Notes: generated from the letters alone by a model not told the origin. 64,000 nt of DNA from Clostridium sp. CF012 (GCF_018861755.1 NZ_JAHLEF010000014.1:1-64000); one strand, 5' to 3'; shown: positions 27,659 to 36,974, counted from the stretch's first letter. Program-made: numbers and translations.

Positions 27659-28756
27659 AATGTTATATATAAAATTATGATTTAATATTACCATTCTTTT
27701 TCTCATTTTTTCTTCATCATTCTTCATTTTATAAGTTTTATTTTCTGTATTCTTTGCGTTTTCTTCTATATCAATTCTATATTTTGTAATTTTTAATACA
27801 TAATCATTAACCTTCCCCCATACTACTTCACTTATATCCCTAACTGACTCATATCTTCTACTTTTATTGTTCTCGTTATTCATATAATCAACTACAGATT
27901 TACCATGCATACCTTCATATTTCTCTTGTAATAGTTTATTATATATACCTTCATTCACTATATAATATTTTATCTTATTTCTTTTCCTTATGAGCTTATC
28001 AATATCTTTATCATAGGTTGTTATAAATACAATATTCTCATTACCCTCTAGCCTCTTTATTTTGTTTAATATATCATACTTATCATCTACAATTACTTTT
28101 CTTTGAAGCACCTGTCTGTCTAATCTTTCCTTTTCCGAAGTCTTAATAATTTCTATTTTACTTTTATCTACTATATTAATTTCTGATACAATTACATCTA
28201 AATATATATGATCATTTGCCCTAGCAATTACAAGGTTAACATCTAATTTATTTTTTGTATATTTTCTAAGTTCCAATGACTCTATCTCTATTCTACTAAT
28301 CTTACCTATTTTTATGTAATCTAATAGCACTATGCTATACCCTAAAGTATCGAATTGTTCTATGTAGCTGTCCACTCTATCCTCATATTGAATAGTATTT
28401 ACTTTTACTGCATCTTCTATTAATGCTTTCGCCATCCTCCTATTTATCTCAATACCAAATGTATTATTTATGTATTTAATTACCTTCGGTTCATTCCATT
28501 CTGCTATATTAAAGCCTTGAAATATAGGATTAGTATTCAATATTTTAAGAATTTCTTCTTGTATATCTTTTGGTATTGTCCCGGACCTTTTAGCTATCTT
28601 TAACTTAACTTCATCAACATTAATTTTTTTTATCCATCTATCAATAGTCCTAATTGATGTTGAATATTTACTGGATAAATAGCATTTATCCATACCATTA
28701 AGATATTCGTTTACACAGTTATTTTTCTCTTCATCAGTATGCCTTGTTTCTATCAT
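27656..28756 (-). CDS. IS630-like HTH protein with degenerate DDE domain
   Basis: A 366-residue protein. Residues 5-45 form a transposase-type HTH (DEEKNNCVNEYLNGMDKCYL and SSKYSTSIRTIDRWIKK). Residues 60-115 match the IS630 winged helix (ILNTNPIFQGFNIAEWNEPKV and NTFGIEINRRMAKALIEDA). The next 170 residues have strands where a DDE nuclease would lie (YSIVLLDYIK, IVFITTYDKDIDKL, IKYYIVNEGIYNKLL), but the usual Asp-Glu catalytic pattern is not evident. A basic tail ends it. There are no inverted repeats of an insertion sequence beside it, which suggests a domesticated transposase serving as an element protein. Confidence 0.6.
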   Translation of the reverse strand: MIETRHTDEEKNNCVNEYLNGMDKCYLSSKYSTSIRTIDRWIKKINVDEVKLKIAKRSGTIPKDIQEEILKILNTNPIFQGFNIAEWNEPKVIKYINNTFGIEINRRMAKALIEDAVKVNTIQYEDRVDSYIEQFDTLGYSIVLLDYIKIGKISRIEIESLELRKYTKNKLDVNLVIARANDHIYLDVIVSEINIVDKSKIEIIKTSEKERLDRQVLQRKVIVDDKYDILNKIKRLEGNENIVFITTYDKDIDKLIRKRNKIKYYIVNEGIYNKLLQEKYEGMHGKSVVDYMNNENNKSRRYESVRDISEVVWGKVNDYVLKITKYRIDIEENAKNTENKTYKMKNDEEKMRKRMVILNHNFIYNI

Positions 28757-28936
28757 TAGATTTAATCTTTCCTTTCTTTTATTTATGTATTTGATTATAA
28801 CACTTCTTTTCCTATTCTTAATATAACTACTTTTATAGCTAAAAATATTATAATAATCGTATTATTGATTACAACGGTATTTTTCAAAAAAAAAATAGTC
28901 TCGTAGAACTTAGAACTTACTTAACATAATAAAAAC

Positions 28937-28976
28937 TCACTATATATTTATTGAATTTTTAATAAATATATAGTGA
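28937..28976 (-). terminator. Perfect 16-bp hairpin terminator
   Basis: 28937-28952 pairs perfectly with 28961-28976 around an 8-base loop and is followed by TTTTT on the minus strand. It ends the transcript of the genes starting at 31904-29801. The rest of 28757-28936 shows no gene. Confidence 0.8.
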
Positions 28977-28980
28977 AAAT

Positions 28981-29124
28981 TTATATCTTCATAAATCTTT
29001 TTATCAGGTTTTCTGACACTCCAAATTTAGCTGATGCACCTGTAATTGATTCTGATTGAGATAAGCCACTTACTATAAGTTGGAGAACTATCGAAATTAT
29101 CTTAATTATTTTTAGTATGTCCAT
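28981..29124 (-). CDS. 47-residue small membrane-associated protein
   Basis: The frame MDILKIIKIISIVLQLIVSG continues LSQSESITGASAKFGVSENL and IKRFMKI. The N-terminal 20 residues are hydrophobic; the rest looks like a small helix-turn-helix segment. Its ATG overlaps the stop codon of the upstream gene as TAATG, a clear sign of translational coupling, and a terminator follows directly. Too short for most gene finders. Confidence 0.6.
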   Translation of the reverse strand: MDILKIIKIISIVLQLIVSGLSQSESITGASAKFGVSENLIKRFMKI

Positions 29125-29483
29125 TAACTGATCTCCTTAATGTATGTATAAATATAAGAGTATGTATCTCTGACTGGAATTAATTTAATTACATATTTAG
29201 CTATATCTAAATCTATATACATTAAGGTTTCATTCTCATATCCTGTACCATTGCATAGTTCTACAACCTTATTATACTCATTAATAATGTTAAATTGAAT
29301 GTAATTTAATTCTTCTTGTAGCTTTTTTAAATCTATTTCCGTATTATTCTTCAACTTAATTAATAAATCTTTCGTATTCCATTGATTAGCTAATGCACCA
29401 TCATGGAAATCAAATCTCATTACACCTAGAAGCTCATTACTATCATAGTTAAAACATTTTTCATCACTTAATTTTCTCTTCAT
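29124..29483 (-). CDS. Hypothetical protein
   Basis: A 119-residue acidic protein without known motifs (MRFDFHDGALANQWNTKDLLIKLKNN ... IAKYVIKLIPVRDTYSYIYTY). GGAGG lies close to its ATG. It is 9 bp downstream of the 102-residue gene and coupled to the 47-residue gene, so three small genes form one block after radC. Confidence 0.55.
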   Translation of the reverse strand: MKRKLSDEKCFNYDSNELLGVMRFDFHDGALANQWNTKDLLIKLKNNTEIDLKKLQEELNYIQFNIINEYNKVVELCNGTGYENETLMYIDLDIAKYVIKLIPVRDTYSYIYTYIKEIS

Positions 29484-29492
29484 TTAGTCCTC

Positions 29493-29801
29493 CTAATATT
29501 CCTCTGCCAGAAGCATTGTCGCATACTTTCCATCACAAATTACAAATACCTTTGCATTAATGATTCTCTTTGAAAATAACTTATAAGTTTTATTGTACTC
29601 TGGTACTTCTTGTCTATGTTCTATGATTTGGTAGAATATATCATCAGCTCTATGCTCAATTAGTTCAAATACCTGCAAATAGTCTAGTTCCATCCCTTGC
29701 TCTTTTAGTTTATCTATATAATTCCACATTAATAATTGTAATTCTAATGGCATTTCCTGTTGAATTCCTTTGGTGATGTACCTGTTACTTTTATCAAACA
29801 T
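29493..29801 (-). CDS. Hypothetical protein
   Basis: A 102-residue soluble protein of unknown function (QEMPLELQLLMWNYIDKLKEQGMELDYLQVFEL, then KRIINAKVFVICDGKYATMLLAEEY). AAGGAGA lies seven bases before the ATG. It sits 18 bp after the RadC-like gene. Small proteins of this sort are often found beside RadC on mobile elements. Confidence 0.55.
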   Translation of the reverse strand: MFDKSNRYITKGIQQEMPLELQLLMWNYIDKLKEQGMELDYLQVFELIEHRADDIFYQIIEHRQEVPEYNKTYKLFSKRIINAKVFVICDGKYATMLLAEEY

Positions 29802-29819
29802 CTTTTATATCTCCTTACT

Positions 29820-30350
29820 CTACAATATTCCTTTTTCTTTTAGGCTACAGTATCTACCCTCTGAACCAATGATTATGTGGTCTATTAGTTCGATACCAAT
29901 TAGTTTTCCACATTCCTTTAACCTATTAGTAATACTAGTATCTTCACTAGATGGGGTTGGGTCACCTGAAGGATGATTATGGTATAATATTATTGAGGCT
30001 GCATTGCTTAGAATTGCAACTTTAAATACCTCACGAGGGTGAACTATGGAACTATTGAGACTACCTACTGACACCACATTCAATGCAATTGGCTGATTTT
30101 TAGTATCTAGGCAACATAGCAATAGCTGTTCTCTATCTAATTCATCCAAAAACCTTCTTCCAAGTTCAACTGCATCTGCTGGCGAGGATATTCTTCGTAT
30201 ATCATAGAGCATTGTTGCTTCCCTCACCATTTTTATAGATACTATATTTATCCTTTTAGCAGGAGTAATATTGTTATTATTATCTTCTGCTACTATAATT
30301 TCCTTTTGCCCTCTATTTATTTTGCCAACACAATATATTGAACTCGTCAT
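29820..30350 (-). CDS. radC: RadC-like JAMM/MPN metalloprotein
   Basis: About 176 residues, consisting of the JAMM domain without the N-terminal helix-hairpin-helix of chromosomal RadC. The zinc-binding motif HNHPSGDPTPSSED is complete, with the upstream catalytic Glu probably in HPREVFKVAIL. Family activity is uncertain despite the historical DNA repair name. RadC-like proteins without the HhH domain are typical of mobile elements. The ATG at 30350 follows AAGGA closely; an earlier in-frame ATG is possible. Confidence 0.85.
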   Translation of the reverse strand: MTSSIYCVGKINRGQKEIIVAEDNNNNITPAKRINIVSIKMVREATMLYDIRRISSPADAVELGRRFLDELDREQLLLCCLDTKNQPIALNVVSVGSLNSSIVHPREVFKVAILSNAASIILYHNHPSGDPTPSSEDTSITNRLKECGKLIGIELIDHIIIGSEGRYCSLKEKGIL

Positions 30351-30375
30351 ATCCTTATCATTCCTCTCGCATAAA

Positions 30376-30414
30376 AATAGCACTTAACCTCAATTACTTT
30401 GAGATTAAGCGCCT
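30376..30414 (-). terminator. Imperfect hairpin terminator
   Basis: GC-CTTAA-CTCAA pairs with TTGAG-TTAAG-GC around a 4-base loop, between the core-binding-domain gene and radC, with a T run on the minus-strand side. Confidence 0.5.
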
Positions 30415-30472
30415 TACATATTTTCATTTTTAAATTCTTTATTATCTTCTATATCTACCAGTAAAGTAGTAA

Positions 30473-30904
30473 TTAATTTATTGGCAGTCTATCGTTTTTA
30501 GATATTATAATTACACCCTTCATATACTTTTTTAATAATAAGTAAATATTGAACTGTTGCAAACTGTTTATTCGTTTATTAATAGTATTAGGTTTAACTT
30601 TTAATTCAATTTGAGTTTTTATAAAGTCACTATACTGAGAAGTATTGAATTCGCCAGTAAATACTATTCCTACACTTTCTATGTAAGAAATAAAGCTATT
30701 AACGTCAAAAATATATGATTTAACGGTCGTTGATGCCTTATTATTTCCCACTAAATTCTCTTTGAATTCTTCAATTATATTTTTAGCTTCTTCACTGATT
30801 TTAAACTCGATCGCCTGTCTACCATTTGATATCTTTGTTATAGGCATTGCATCAACCTCTACTATTTCTTGTATAATATTGCTTTTCTTTTTAGGTGTTG
30901 CCAT
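30473..30904 (-). CDS. Stand-alone recombinase core-binding (SAM-like) domain protein
   Basis: A 143-residue protein whose residues 35-130 match the N-terminal core-binding domain of XerC/D recombinases: FKENLVGNNKASTTVKSYIFDVNSF, then YSDFIKTQIELKVKPNTINKRINSLQQFNIYLL. These align with the neighbour at 30999 (YRNYLVQNNYEINTINKKINSLQSFGQYL). The catalytic domain is absent and the frame ends at a true stop with a terminator. ATG has GGAGG upstream. It may be a truncated recombinase or a DNA-binding modulator. Confidence 0.65.
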   Translation of the reverse strand: MATPKKKSNIIQEIVEVDAMPITKISNGRQAIEFKISEEAKNIIEEFKENLVGNNKASTTVKSYIFDVNSFISYIESVGIVFTGEFNTSQYSDFIKTQIELKVKPNTINKRINSLQQFNIYLLLKKYMKGVIIISKNDRLPIN

Positions 30905-30998
30905 TTTTTTTTACCTCCATTTTTCATTTCATATCTATATACTGCTAGTATCGATATTTTAGATTAGTAGTATCTACTATTGCAGAAAAATATACCAT

Positions 30999-31904
30999 CT
31001 ATAGCCGTTCCACAGCCTCCCTCTTGTCCTTTGAAGACGTATTGATGTAGAAACTAGCTGTTGTCTGAATTGAAGAATGGCCCGCAAGCTTTGCAACAGT
31101 TGTCAATTCTACTCCTTTTTTTAACAGTCTAGTACAAAATGTGTGACGAAATTTATGTGGGTGCATTCTTATAATCAGCTTACTTTCCATCTTTTTCAAT
31201 ACACTATTCACTGCATCCCTATCCATCCTTGGCGACCTATTGGTTAATATTAAATACTCACTACTTGCAAATTTATTCACCCTTCTTTCTCCTTCTAAGT
31301 ATTCCTTAACTGAATCAACGACTTCTCCCTTTAGTGGAACCTCCCTTCTTTTTCCACCTTTGCCCCACGCTACAGTTAGGTTCATAGATAACATATCTAC
31401 ATCCCTTAGTTTCACATTTACAAGTTCTGATACTCTTACCCCAGTGTACAATAGCAGTAGTATTATTAGACTATCTCTAGCTCTTACTTTTTCCGATTGG
31501 ATATAAAATAAGAACCTTTCTACTTCAGCATCTGTGAATACTTCCACTTCTTTTTCACTACCTGCCGCTACCTTTAATTTATCTTTTCTTAAATTCACCA
31601 CTTGCTCAGTTAGATATTTTTCATCCATTAGATATTGACCAAATGATTGTAGACTATTAATTTTCTTATTTATGGTATTTATCTCGTAGTTATTTTGGAC
31701 TAAGTAATTCCTATATGCTGTAATATGAAACCTTTTTAGGTTTCCGATAAAGATGTTACCCTTAGATTCTAACCATCCAAGAAATACCCTAATGTCACCT
31801 ATATAACTCTCTATAGTTTTTAGTGCTTTACCATCTGCAACTAATGCTTGCTCAAAGTCAGTTAATATTTTTTTAGCTTCTGTTTCAATATTATCTTCAT
31901 TCAC
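30999..31904 (-). CDS. XerC/XerD-like tyrosine recombinase
   Basis: A 301-residue recombinase of normal length. The core-binding domain (10-95) is followed by a complete catalytic domain: Arg in LLYTGVRVSELVNVKL, Lys hairpin AWGKGGKRREVPL, HxxR in HKFRHTFC, His in LAGHSS and Tyr in ASFYINTS. Start is GTG with GGAGGG upstream, 2 bp after the preceding gene, so the two are coupled. Its role is probably multimer resolution or a second site-specific event, because the element already has an integrase with excisionase. Confidence 0.9.
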   Translation of the reverse strand: MNEDNIETEAKKILTDFEQALVADGKALKTIESYIGDIRVFLGWLESKGNIFIGNLKRFHITAYRNYLVQNNYEINTINKKINSLQSFGQYLMDEKYLTEQVVNLRKDKLKVAAGSEKEVEVFTDAEVERFLFYIQSEKVRARDSLIILLLLYTGVRVSELVNVKLRDVDMLSMNLTVAWGKGGKRREVPLKGEVVDSVKEYLEGERRVNKFASSEYLILTNRSPRMDRDAVNSVLKKMESKLIIRMHPHKFRHTFCTRLLKKGVELTTVAKLAGHSSIQTTASFYINTSSKDKREAVERL

Positions 31905-31906
31905 AA

Positions 31907-32263
31907 TTATCCCTCCAAATATATTAATAAATTCTCAGGTGTTAATATATTTGGAATCAATAGACTTATACTATAATCACTGCTTAGGAGCATTAGAGAA
32001 TTAGTGTAGCTGCCACCACTATTTTTACATGATATTAGTTCAACATACTCTGGAAAAGTATATTCAAAATCTATTAGCTCATTTATAGTTTTTACATCTT
32101 CTGGGGTTTCTGCTATTAGTACATATCCTCCTAGATCCCTTTTAACCCTTATATCGCCGTAATTATCATCAAGAATAGTTACTATTTCTAATGCTTTTTC
32201 TTTTACTTCTGCAGGTAAACCTTTTAGAGTTTCTACTTCTGTTTTGTGAGCTAACTTTATCAT
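31907..32263 (-). CDS. Hypothetical protein, paralogue of the 53517 gene
   Basis: A 118-residue protein of unknown function. The C-terminal block TNSLMLLSSDYSISLLIPNILTPENLLIYL recurs as TNSLIMCNSDYTISIIIPMELTPQNLIIYM in the protein at 53517, with an aligned N-terminus as well. GAGGAGG lies nine bases before the ATG. It heads the leftward transcript with the Xer-like recombinase. Confidence 0.65.
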   Translation of the reverse strand: MIKLAHKTEVETLKGLPAEVKEKALEIVTILDDNYGDIRVKRDLGGYVLIAETPEDVKTINELIDFEYTFPEYVELISCKNSGGSYTNSLMLLSSDYSISLLIPNILTPENLLIYLEG

Positions 32264-32533
32264 AATTATATCCTCCTTGAATTCTATATATGTTATTCAA
32301 GGTAATAATATATATTTGAATTTATGATTGTTACATATAAAAAATCGCCTAAGACATATCTTAATTCTCGTAATTATACTTTGTTTTTAAAAATGATTAT
32401 ATTTGTAATCCAAGGGTGATAAACTATCTATTCATTTTTCTTGTATTATAGTGCTTTGTAATGTAAAATTAATTATATTTGTTTAAATATTGAATTAATG
32501 GTTGTAAGTGTATGCAAATGAGAGAAGGTTACT

Positions 32534-33544
32534 ATGGGGGGGAATTTAATTATGCTTACTAGAAAAGAAAGAAAAAATTTATATAGATTAACTGCAATAG
32601 AGATTTATAAACTGGTTTTAATTGGCGATATTAAATCATTTCCTAAAGGGTTTTGGCAGAAACCAGATGCTGATAAAAATGCAATTGAGATAACTAGGTA
32701 CTTGTTAGAAGTAATTTTAAAGTGGTCTAATAGTGATATTAAAGAAATGTTTTCATCATCAACTTTTTTGAATAATAAACTTTGTGGAATGATGTGCGCA
32801 GTTTATAATAAATCACCATTTGAAGCTATTAATTCAGCTTATCCTAATAAATTTAAACCTTGGGAAATAAAAGTTGTACCTAAAAATTATTGGACAGTAA
32901 CAACAGGTGGAGAATCTACTAAGTGGCTTTTAGAAGAAAAACTAAAATGGTCTAACAAAGATATATGTGAAAAGTTGAATGTAAATATATTTAGGGAAAA
33001 TGGACTTAGATGTATGTTAGAGTTTGTTTTTAATAATTCTACATATAATGCAATAAATTATATCTACCCTAATATATTCAAACCTTGGGAATTGAACTTT
33101 GTTCCAACAATTTATTGGAAGACAGAGAATGGGATAGAAGCTACTAAATGGTTGATAGAGGAAAAGATGAAATGGTCACATAATGATGTTAAGAAATACA
33201 TATGCGTAAAGATATTTCATGATAATGGCTTAAGGAGAATGTTAGAGAATGTTTATGATGGGAGATTATATAAAGCATTAGATTCAGCATATCCCAATAA
33301 ATTTAGGTCATGGGATTTTATAATATCAAATCATAGCCAATGGACATTAGAAGATGGAATAGAATCTACGAAGTGGCTAATAGAGGAAAAGCTTAAGTGG
33401 TCTGATGAAGATATCATTAAAAAGCTATCTAGAAGTAATTTTAATGAAAATGGACTTGGTTGGATGTTAAAACGATGTTTTAGTAGTTCAGTCTCTAAAG
33501 CGCTTAATTTAACATATCCAGATAAATTTAAACTAATTAATTGA
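32534..33544 (+). CDS. Protein of four 75-residue tandem repeats (DUF4046-like)
   Basis: A 336-residue protein built of four repeats with a period near 75 residues. Anchor tryptophans lie at about 41, 120, 195 and 270. Each unit reads W, then a variable stretch, then TKWLIEEKLKWS, DI, F-NGL--ML and finally AI--YPNKFKPW (ends near 109, 185, 260 and 332). The fourth copy lacks the final W. The repeats resemble DUF4046 of Bacillus, an assignment made from memory. Each unit looks like a small helical, perhaps DNA-binding, module. It is the only rightward gene in the centre of the island. Confidence 0.6.
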   Translation: MGGNLIMLTRKERKNLYRLTAIEIYKLVLIGDIKSFPKGFWQKPDADKNAIEITRYLLEVILKWSNSDIKEMFSSSTFLNNKLCGMMCAVYNKSPFEAINSAYPNKFKPWEIKVVPKNYWTVTTGGESTKWLLEEKLKWSNKDICEKLNVNIFRENGLRCMLEFVFNNSTYNAINYIYPNIFKPWELNFVPTIYWKTENGIEATKWLIEEKMKWSHNDVKKYICVKIFHDNGLRRMLENVYDGRLYKALDSAYPNKFRSWDFIISNHSQWTLEDGIESTKWLIEEKLKWSDEDIIKKLSRSNFNENGLGWMLKRCFSSSVSKALNLTYPDKFKLIN

Positions 33545-34028
33545 AGTGGCTATTATTAAAATTTTCATTTAGCCTAAGACAGATCTTACTCCATCTTAGA
33601 CTTCTAACAATACACTGCATTATTTATATTATGCAGTAAGAAATGACGTAGCTGATTTCCTGCCAGTCCTTATACTAGAATAACTGCTATTGGTACCACC
33701 ACTACAAATATTTTTTGCAGTGAATTCTCACAAAGTTTTGCAGTGAATTATATTTTTGGGTGCACCATATTATCCTATATAAGTTGTAAAAACGCTTAAT
33801 ATAATTTCATAAATTTACTAATCGGTTAATATTAAAAATATCTGTTGGATTCTTATATCTATTTAACGTTTTCTCACTATATGACGCAATGTATCTTGAA
33901 ATAGATGTAGTAAAGCTATATCTATAATATATAGCTCTTTATAAATGGTTGATATTTAAAATGTTTGACTATAATTTAGTTGCATGGAATTCGACTTCAT
34001 GTATTTAGCTTATATTATTACCAATCCA
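33545..34028. other. Intergenic stretch, no gene seen
   Basis: Between two convergent genes. It holds a small palindrome (CTGCAT with ATGCAG near 33625-33646) and a repeated phrase TTTTGCAGTGAATT near 33713 and 33735. No frame, RNA gene or strong terminator is evident. Confidence 0.4.
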
Positions 34029-35375
34029 TTAAATATCCTCTGTATTTAGATAAGCTTTGAATGAGGATGGAATTAATTCAAAATGTTTTGTAATATCACC
34101 ATTTATTATATAAAAGTTAATTTTAGTAGTTATCTTTTCTATACCAAATATTCTATATATATAATACTTATCTCCAAGTTCCTTCGATACCTCAACCTCA
34201 TTTGCACTTATTTCAAAAGGAGTACTAATTGGACCTGTAGTTGTTTTTACCTCTATATACATTTTTTCTGCAATTTGTCCGTTAACCTTCCAAGATTCAA
34301 TATCATATCCTAATCCGTCTCCTTTTGTTTTAGACACCCATTCAACGGTGTCTGCAAGGTCTTGTCTCCCAATTGATATTAATTTTTCTTTTTCATTAAT
34401 TACAACTGCCTCTTCCCCTAAAGTGCCTTTAATCCCATTCGTCTTATTAGCTTTATCATAATCTTTTTTCCTAGCTCTTCTTTGATTTCCACTTTGTAAG
34501 CTGGGCGTTTTATTTCCAAACGGTGGTGTATACAGTACAAATTCCAAATTATTAGTATCTAGTTCAAATGTATTATCTTCCTTAACCGTTTCTTCCTGCT
34601 TATGGCCATCTCCTTTATTTATATCATCTACCACTTCTGCTTCTTCTATTTCTTCCTCTTCTACTTCTATTTCATCCTCTTCTATTTCTGCCTCGTCTAT
34701 TCCTGCCCCGCCATTTAATATCACTGTATTAGCCATTGTAAATTGTAAATCATTATAATTATGAAGGTCCTCTGATGGTATCGCTATTCCTACAAAATTA
34801 TCTTCATCCTTTTTTAATAATACCAATATATCATTTTTATATAGTTTTTTGCGAAATTGATTAAATCTATCAGTAGGAACCGGAGTATTGATTTGAACTT
34901 GCACATTAGACTCATGACCTAATTTTAATATTGCCCTGCATTCTATTAATGTGCTTCCAGTAATACCACTACTAATATATGGTGAGTGTGTCGCCCTAAT
35001 TGTTTTTTTATAAGTTAGTTCTTTACGCTTAAATTCAACCCTCGTTATAGGGACATCTATTTGATTAATATAATCGCTATTATTTCTTATTAAATCAATA
35101 TTAATAAATTTTCCTATTTTCTCTCCATTGTTATGCATATCTTGTACGTCTTGCGAAAAAAAGAAATTTATATTCTTTTTCCCAGGAACATCTAAATGAG
35201 ATTGATGATTTCTTTTATCATTAGGTTTAAGATCCTTTTTCTCTTCATTATTAATGTTGGAATTGGATAACCTTTTAATAAACACCCCCTGAAAATCTTC
35301 ACCTCTTAAAATATAATTTGTTACCCCAATATTAGATAAGAATTGATTGATATCTGTTAATACTCTATTAAACAT
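34029..35375 (-). CDS. DUF3883 nuclease-like protein
   Basis: A 448-residue protein. The N-terminal region (about 120-215) contains FNQFRKKLYKNDILVLL and FVGIAIPSEDLHN, the same domain as in the 392-residue neighbour. An acidic low-complexity linker (about 225-260) follows. The C-terminal DUF3883 domain (about 300-448) has the PD-(D/E)XK pattern: Glu in LGEEAVV, Asp in GLGYDIESW and YIEVKTTTG. Such domains are common in restriction and defence loci. AGGGGG precedes the ATG. The DNA just upstream is a decayed duplicate of the neighbouring locus. Confidence 0.75.
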   Translation of the reverse strand: MFNRVLTDINQFLSNIGVTNYILRGEDFQGVFIKRLSNSNINNEEKKDLKPNDKRNHQSHLDVPGKKNINFFFSQDVQDMHNNGEKIGKFINIDLIRNNSDYINQIDVPITRVEFKRKELTYKKTIRATHSPYISSGITGSTLIECRAILKLGHESNVQVQINTPVPTDRFNQFRKKLYKNDILVLLKKDEDNFVGIAIPSEDLHNYNDLQFTMANTVILNGGAGIDEAEIEEDEIEVEEEEIEEAEVVDDINKGDGHKQEETVKEDNTFELDTNNLEFVLYTPPFGNKTPSLQSGNQRRARKKDYDKANKTNGIKGTLGEEAVVINEKEKLISIGRQDLADTVEWVSKTKGDGLGYDIESWKVNGQIAEKMYIEVKTTTGPISTPFEISANEVEVSKELGDKYYIYRIFGIEKITTKINFYIINGDITKHFELIPSSFKAYLNTEDI

Positions 35376-35399
35376 ATTCTGACCCCCTTGTTAAATTTT

Positions 35400-35690
35400 T
35401 ATTTATACTTAACCTTTTCCACTTACACCAACTTTTTTAAATACCCTCACCCTTTCCCTTTGTTTAATCTTTTATTAACTTCACCTATCTTAATAAGACC
35501 TCCCTTTTATCTATTACCATGATTATACTCTCCCCGAGTCTACCTGTCAACACCTTAATGTATAATTATCAGACTATCCCATTTGTACTCGGGTAAAAAA
35601 AGAACTAGTCTTCTAAAACTATCTTCTTAGATATCTCCTCAAGATATCCTCTATTTCATTTGACATTAAAGAAAGCAACCTCTTATTTAA
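35400..35690 (-). pseudogene. Decayed duplicate of methyltransferase end, terminator and nuclease start
   Basis: This stretch matches 36800-37060 base for base over long runs. On the minus strand it holds a degenerate copy of the methyltransferase 3' end near 35690-35640 and its hairpin near 35595-35640. It continues with the promoter region CTCCCCGAG-TACCTGTCAA and the first codons of the 392-residue gene (EVNKRLNKGKG, stop, GYLKKVGVS). It cannot be translated as a whole. It shows that the nuclease region was duplicated. Confidence 0.8.
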
Positions 35691-35695
35691 TGTCA

Positions 35696-36874
35696 CTAAT
35701 CATTTAATATTTGTATTTTGTTATTACTACCACATAATTGATCACCCATATACCAAAATGCTTCTATATTGTATTTTCTTAAAAAAGCAATGTATTTATC
35801 ATCAATTTTTCTTTCAAATACACCTATTTTTGTACATTCTAATCCTTTGTAGTTTTCCATCCTAAATTCTTCGTAAAAACATAATTGAGATAATACTCTA
35901 CGAATTTGTTTTCTTTCATCAACCTCAGATGCTTCTAAAGTTTTAATTTCGAAAACTAGAATTTTCTTTTCGTTTTTTATTGCTAAGCAGTCAATTGCAC
36001 TTTCATATATTGTAAACCCACATGCTTCCAAATACTTAGCTAACTTCTTCACTATTTTTTGATGTCTTTCTGTTCTTTCTCTTAATTTCTTTTTTCCATC
36101 ACTATAATTACCTAAATCTTCAAATTCATCATCATCTTCATCATCATTAAAAATAGTTTCTGCAATAGTGTCAGCAGTAACCTCTTTTAATTTACGTTGA
36201 CTTAATATTTTCTTACTGCTTAATTCTTTCTTATTTTCTTCATTTGCAGCAATCTCTGTATATTTTGTAGCCCCTTTACTAAAATTAATACCATCAGCAT
36301 TTTCAGAAGGAATACCTACAACTAAATACTCATCACTATCATTATATTTATAGAAGAGTAATAAATCGCCCGGAAACAGGTATGTTCTTAATTTTGAAAA
36401 TGCGTTTCCATCATATTTTATTTTACTTAATTGTACTTGCTTTGATAAATCATTTCTGACTGATATCTTTTTAACTGTATTACTTAAAACATACCCATTT
36501 TCTATTACATCAAATACTTCTTTATCTGAATCATTATTCTTAATATTATTATGCCTTGCTTGTAAATCTATTAGATTCTTATTTATTAGTCTTATATTTA
36601 TCTTGATATCTTCAGTAGAGCTAATTGCATTTTGCAATTCAATCTGTGAGTAAAAGTTCTTCATTCCATCTCCTGTAAAATGGATATGATACTGTTTACT
36701 TCTACTGCCTGTTGACCTATTTTCTTTTAATATACACACTTCTGGTAGTCTTATAGCTAAAGTACACTGAAACTTATCTTCATCTAATATATATTCTATT
36801 TCTTTTACACTTACACCAACTTTTTTTAAATACTCTTCCCCTTTGTTTAATATTTCATTAACTTCATATATCAT
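35696..36874 (-). CDS. PD-(D/E)XK nuclease, probable restriction endonuclease partner
   Basis: A 392-residue protein. The N-terminal domain includes FSKLRTYLFPGDLLLFYKY and LVVGIPSENADG, homologous to the DUF3883 neighbour. The C-terminal 130 residues are a nuclease fold: the helix ERHQKIVKKLAKYLEACGF, Asp in SAIDCLAI, then ILVFEIKTLE (ExK) and RRVLSQLCFYEEF (Q-x-x-Y helix). It follows two cytosine methyltransferase genes in the same direction, after a terminator and its own promoter region. GGGAGG lies near its ATG. Recognition sequence unknown. Confidence 0.75.
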   Translation of the reverse strand: MIYEVNEILNKGEEYLKKVGVSVKEIEYILDEDKFQCTLAIRLPEVCILKENRSTGSRSKQYHIHFTGDGMKNFYSQIELQNAISSTEDIKINIRLINKNLIDLQARHNNIKNNDSDKEVFDVIENGYVLSNTVKKISVRNDLSKQVQLSKIKYDGNAFSKLRTYLFPGDLLLFYKYNDSDEYLVVGIPSENADGINFSKGATKYTEIAANEENKKELSSKKILSQRKLKEVTADTIAETIFNDDEDDDEFEDLGNYSDGKKKLRERTERHQKIVKKLAKYLEACGFTIYESAIDCLAIKNEKKILVFEIKTLEASEVDERKQIRRVLSQLCFYEEFRMENYKGLECTKIGVFERKIDDKYIAFLRKYNIEAFWYMGDQLCGSNNKIQILND

Positions 36875-36974
36875 AATAATACCTCCCTTTCATCTATTAC
36901 CATGATTATACTCTCCCCGATCTTACCTGTCAATGCCTTATCTTATAATTGTCAGACCATCTTGATTGTACTCG

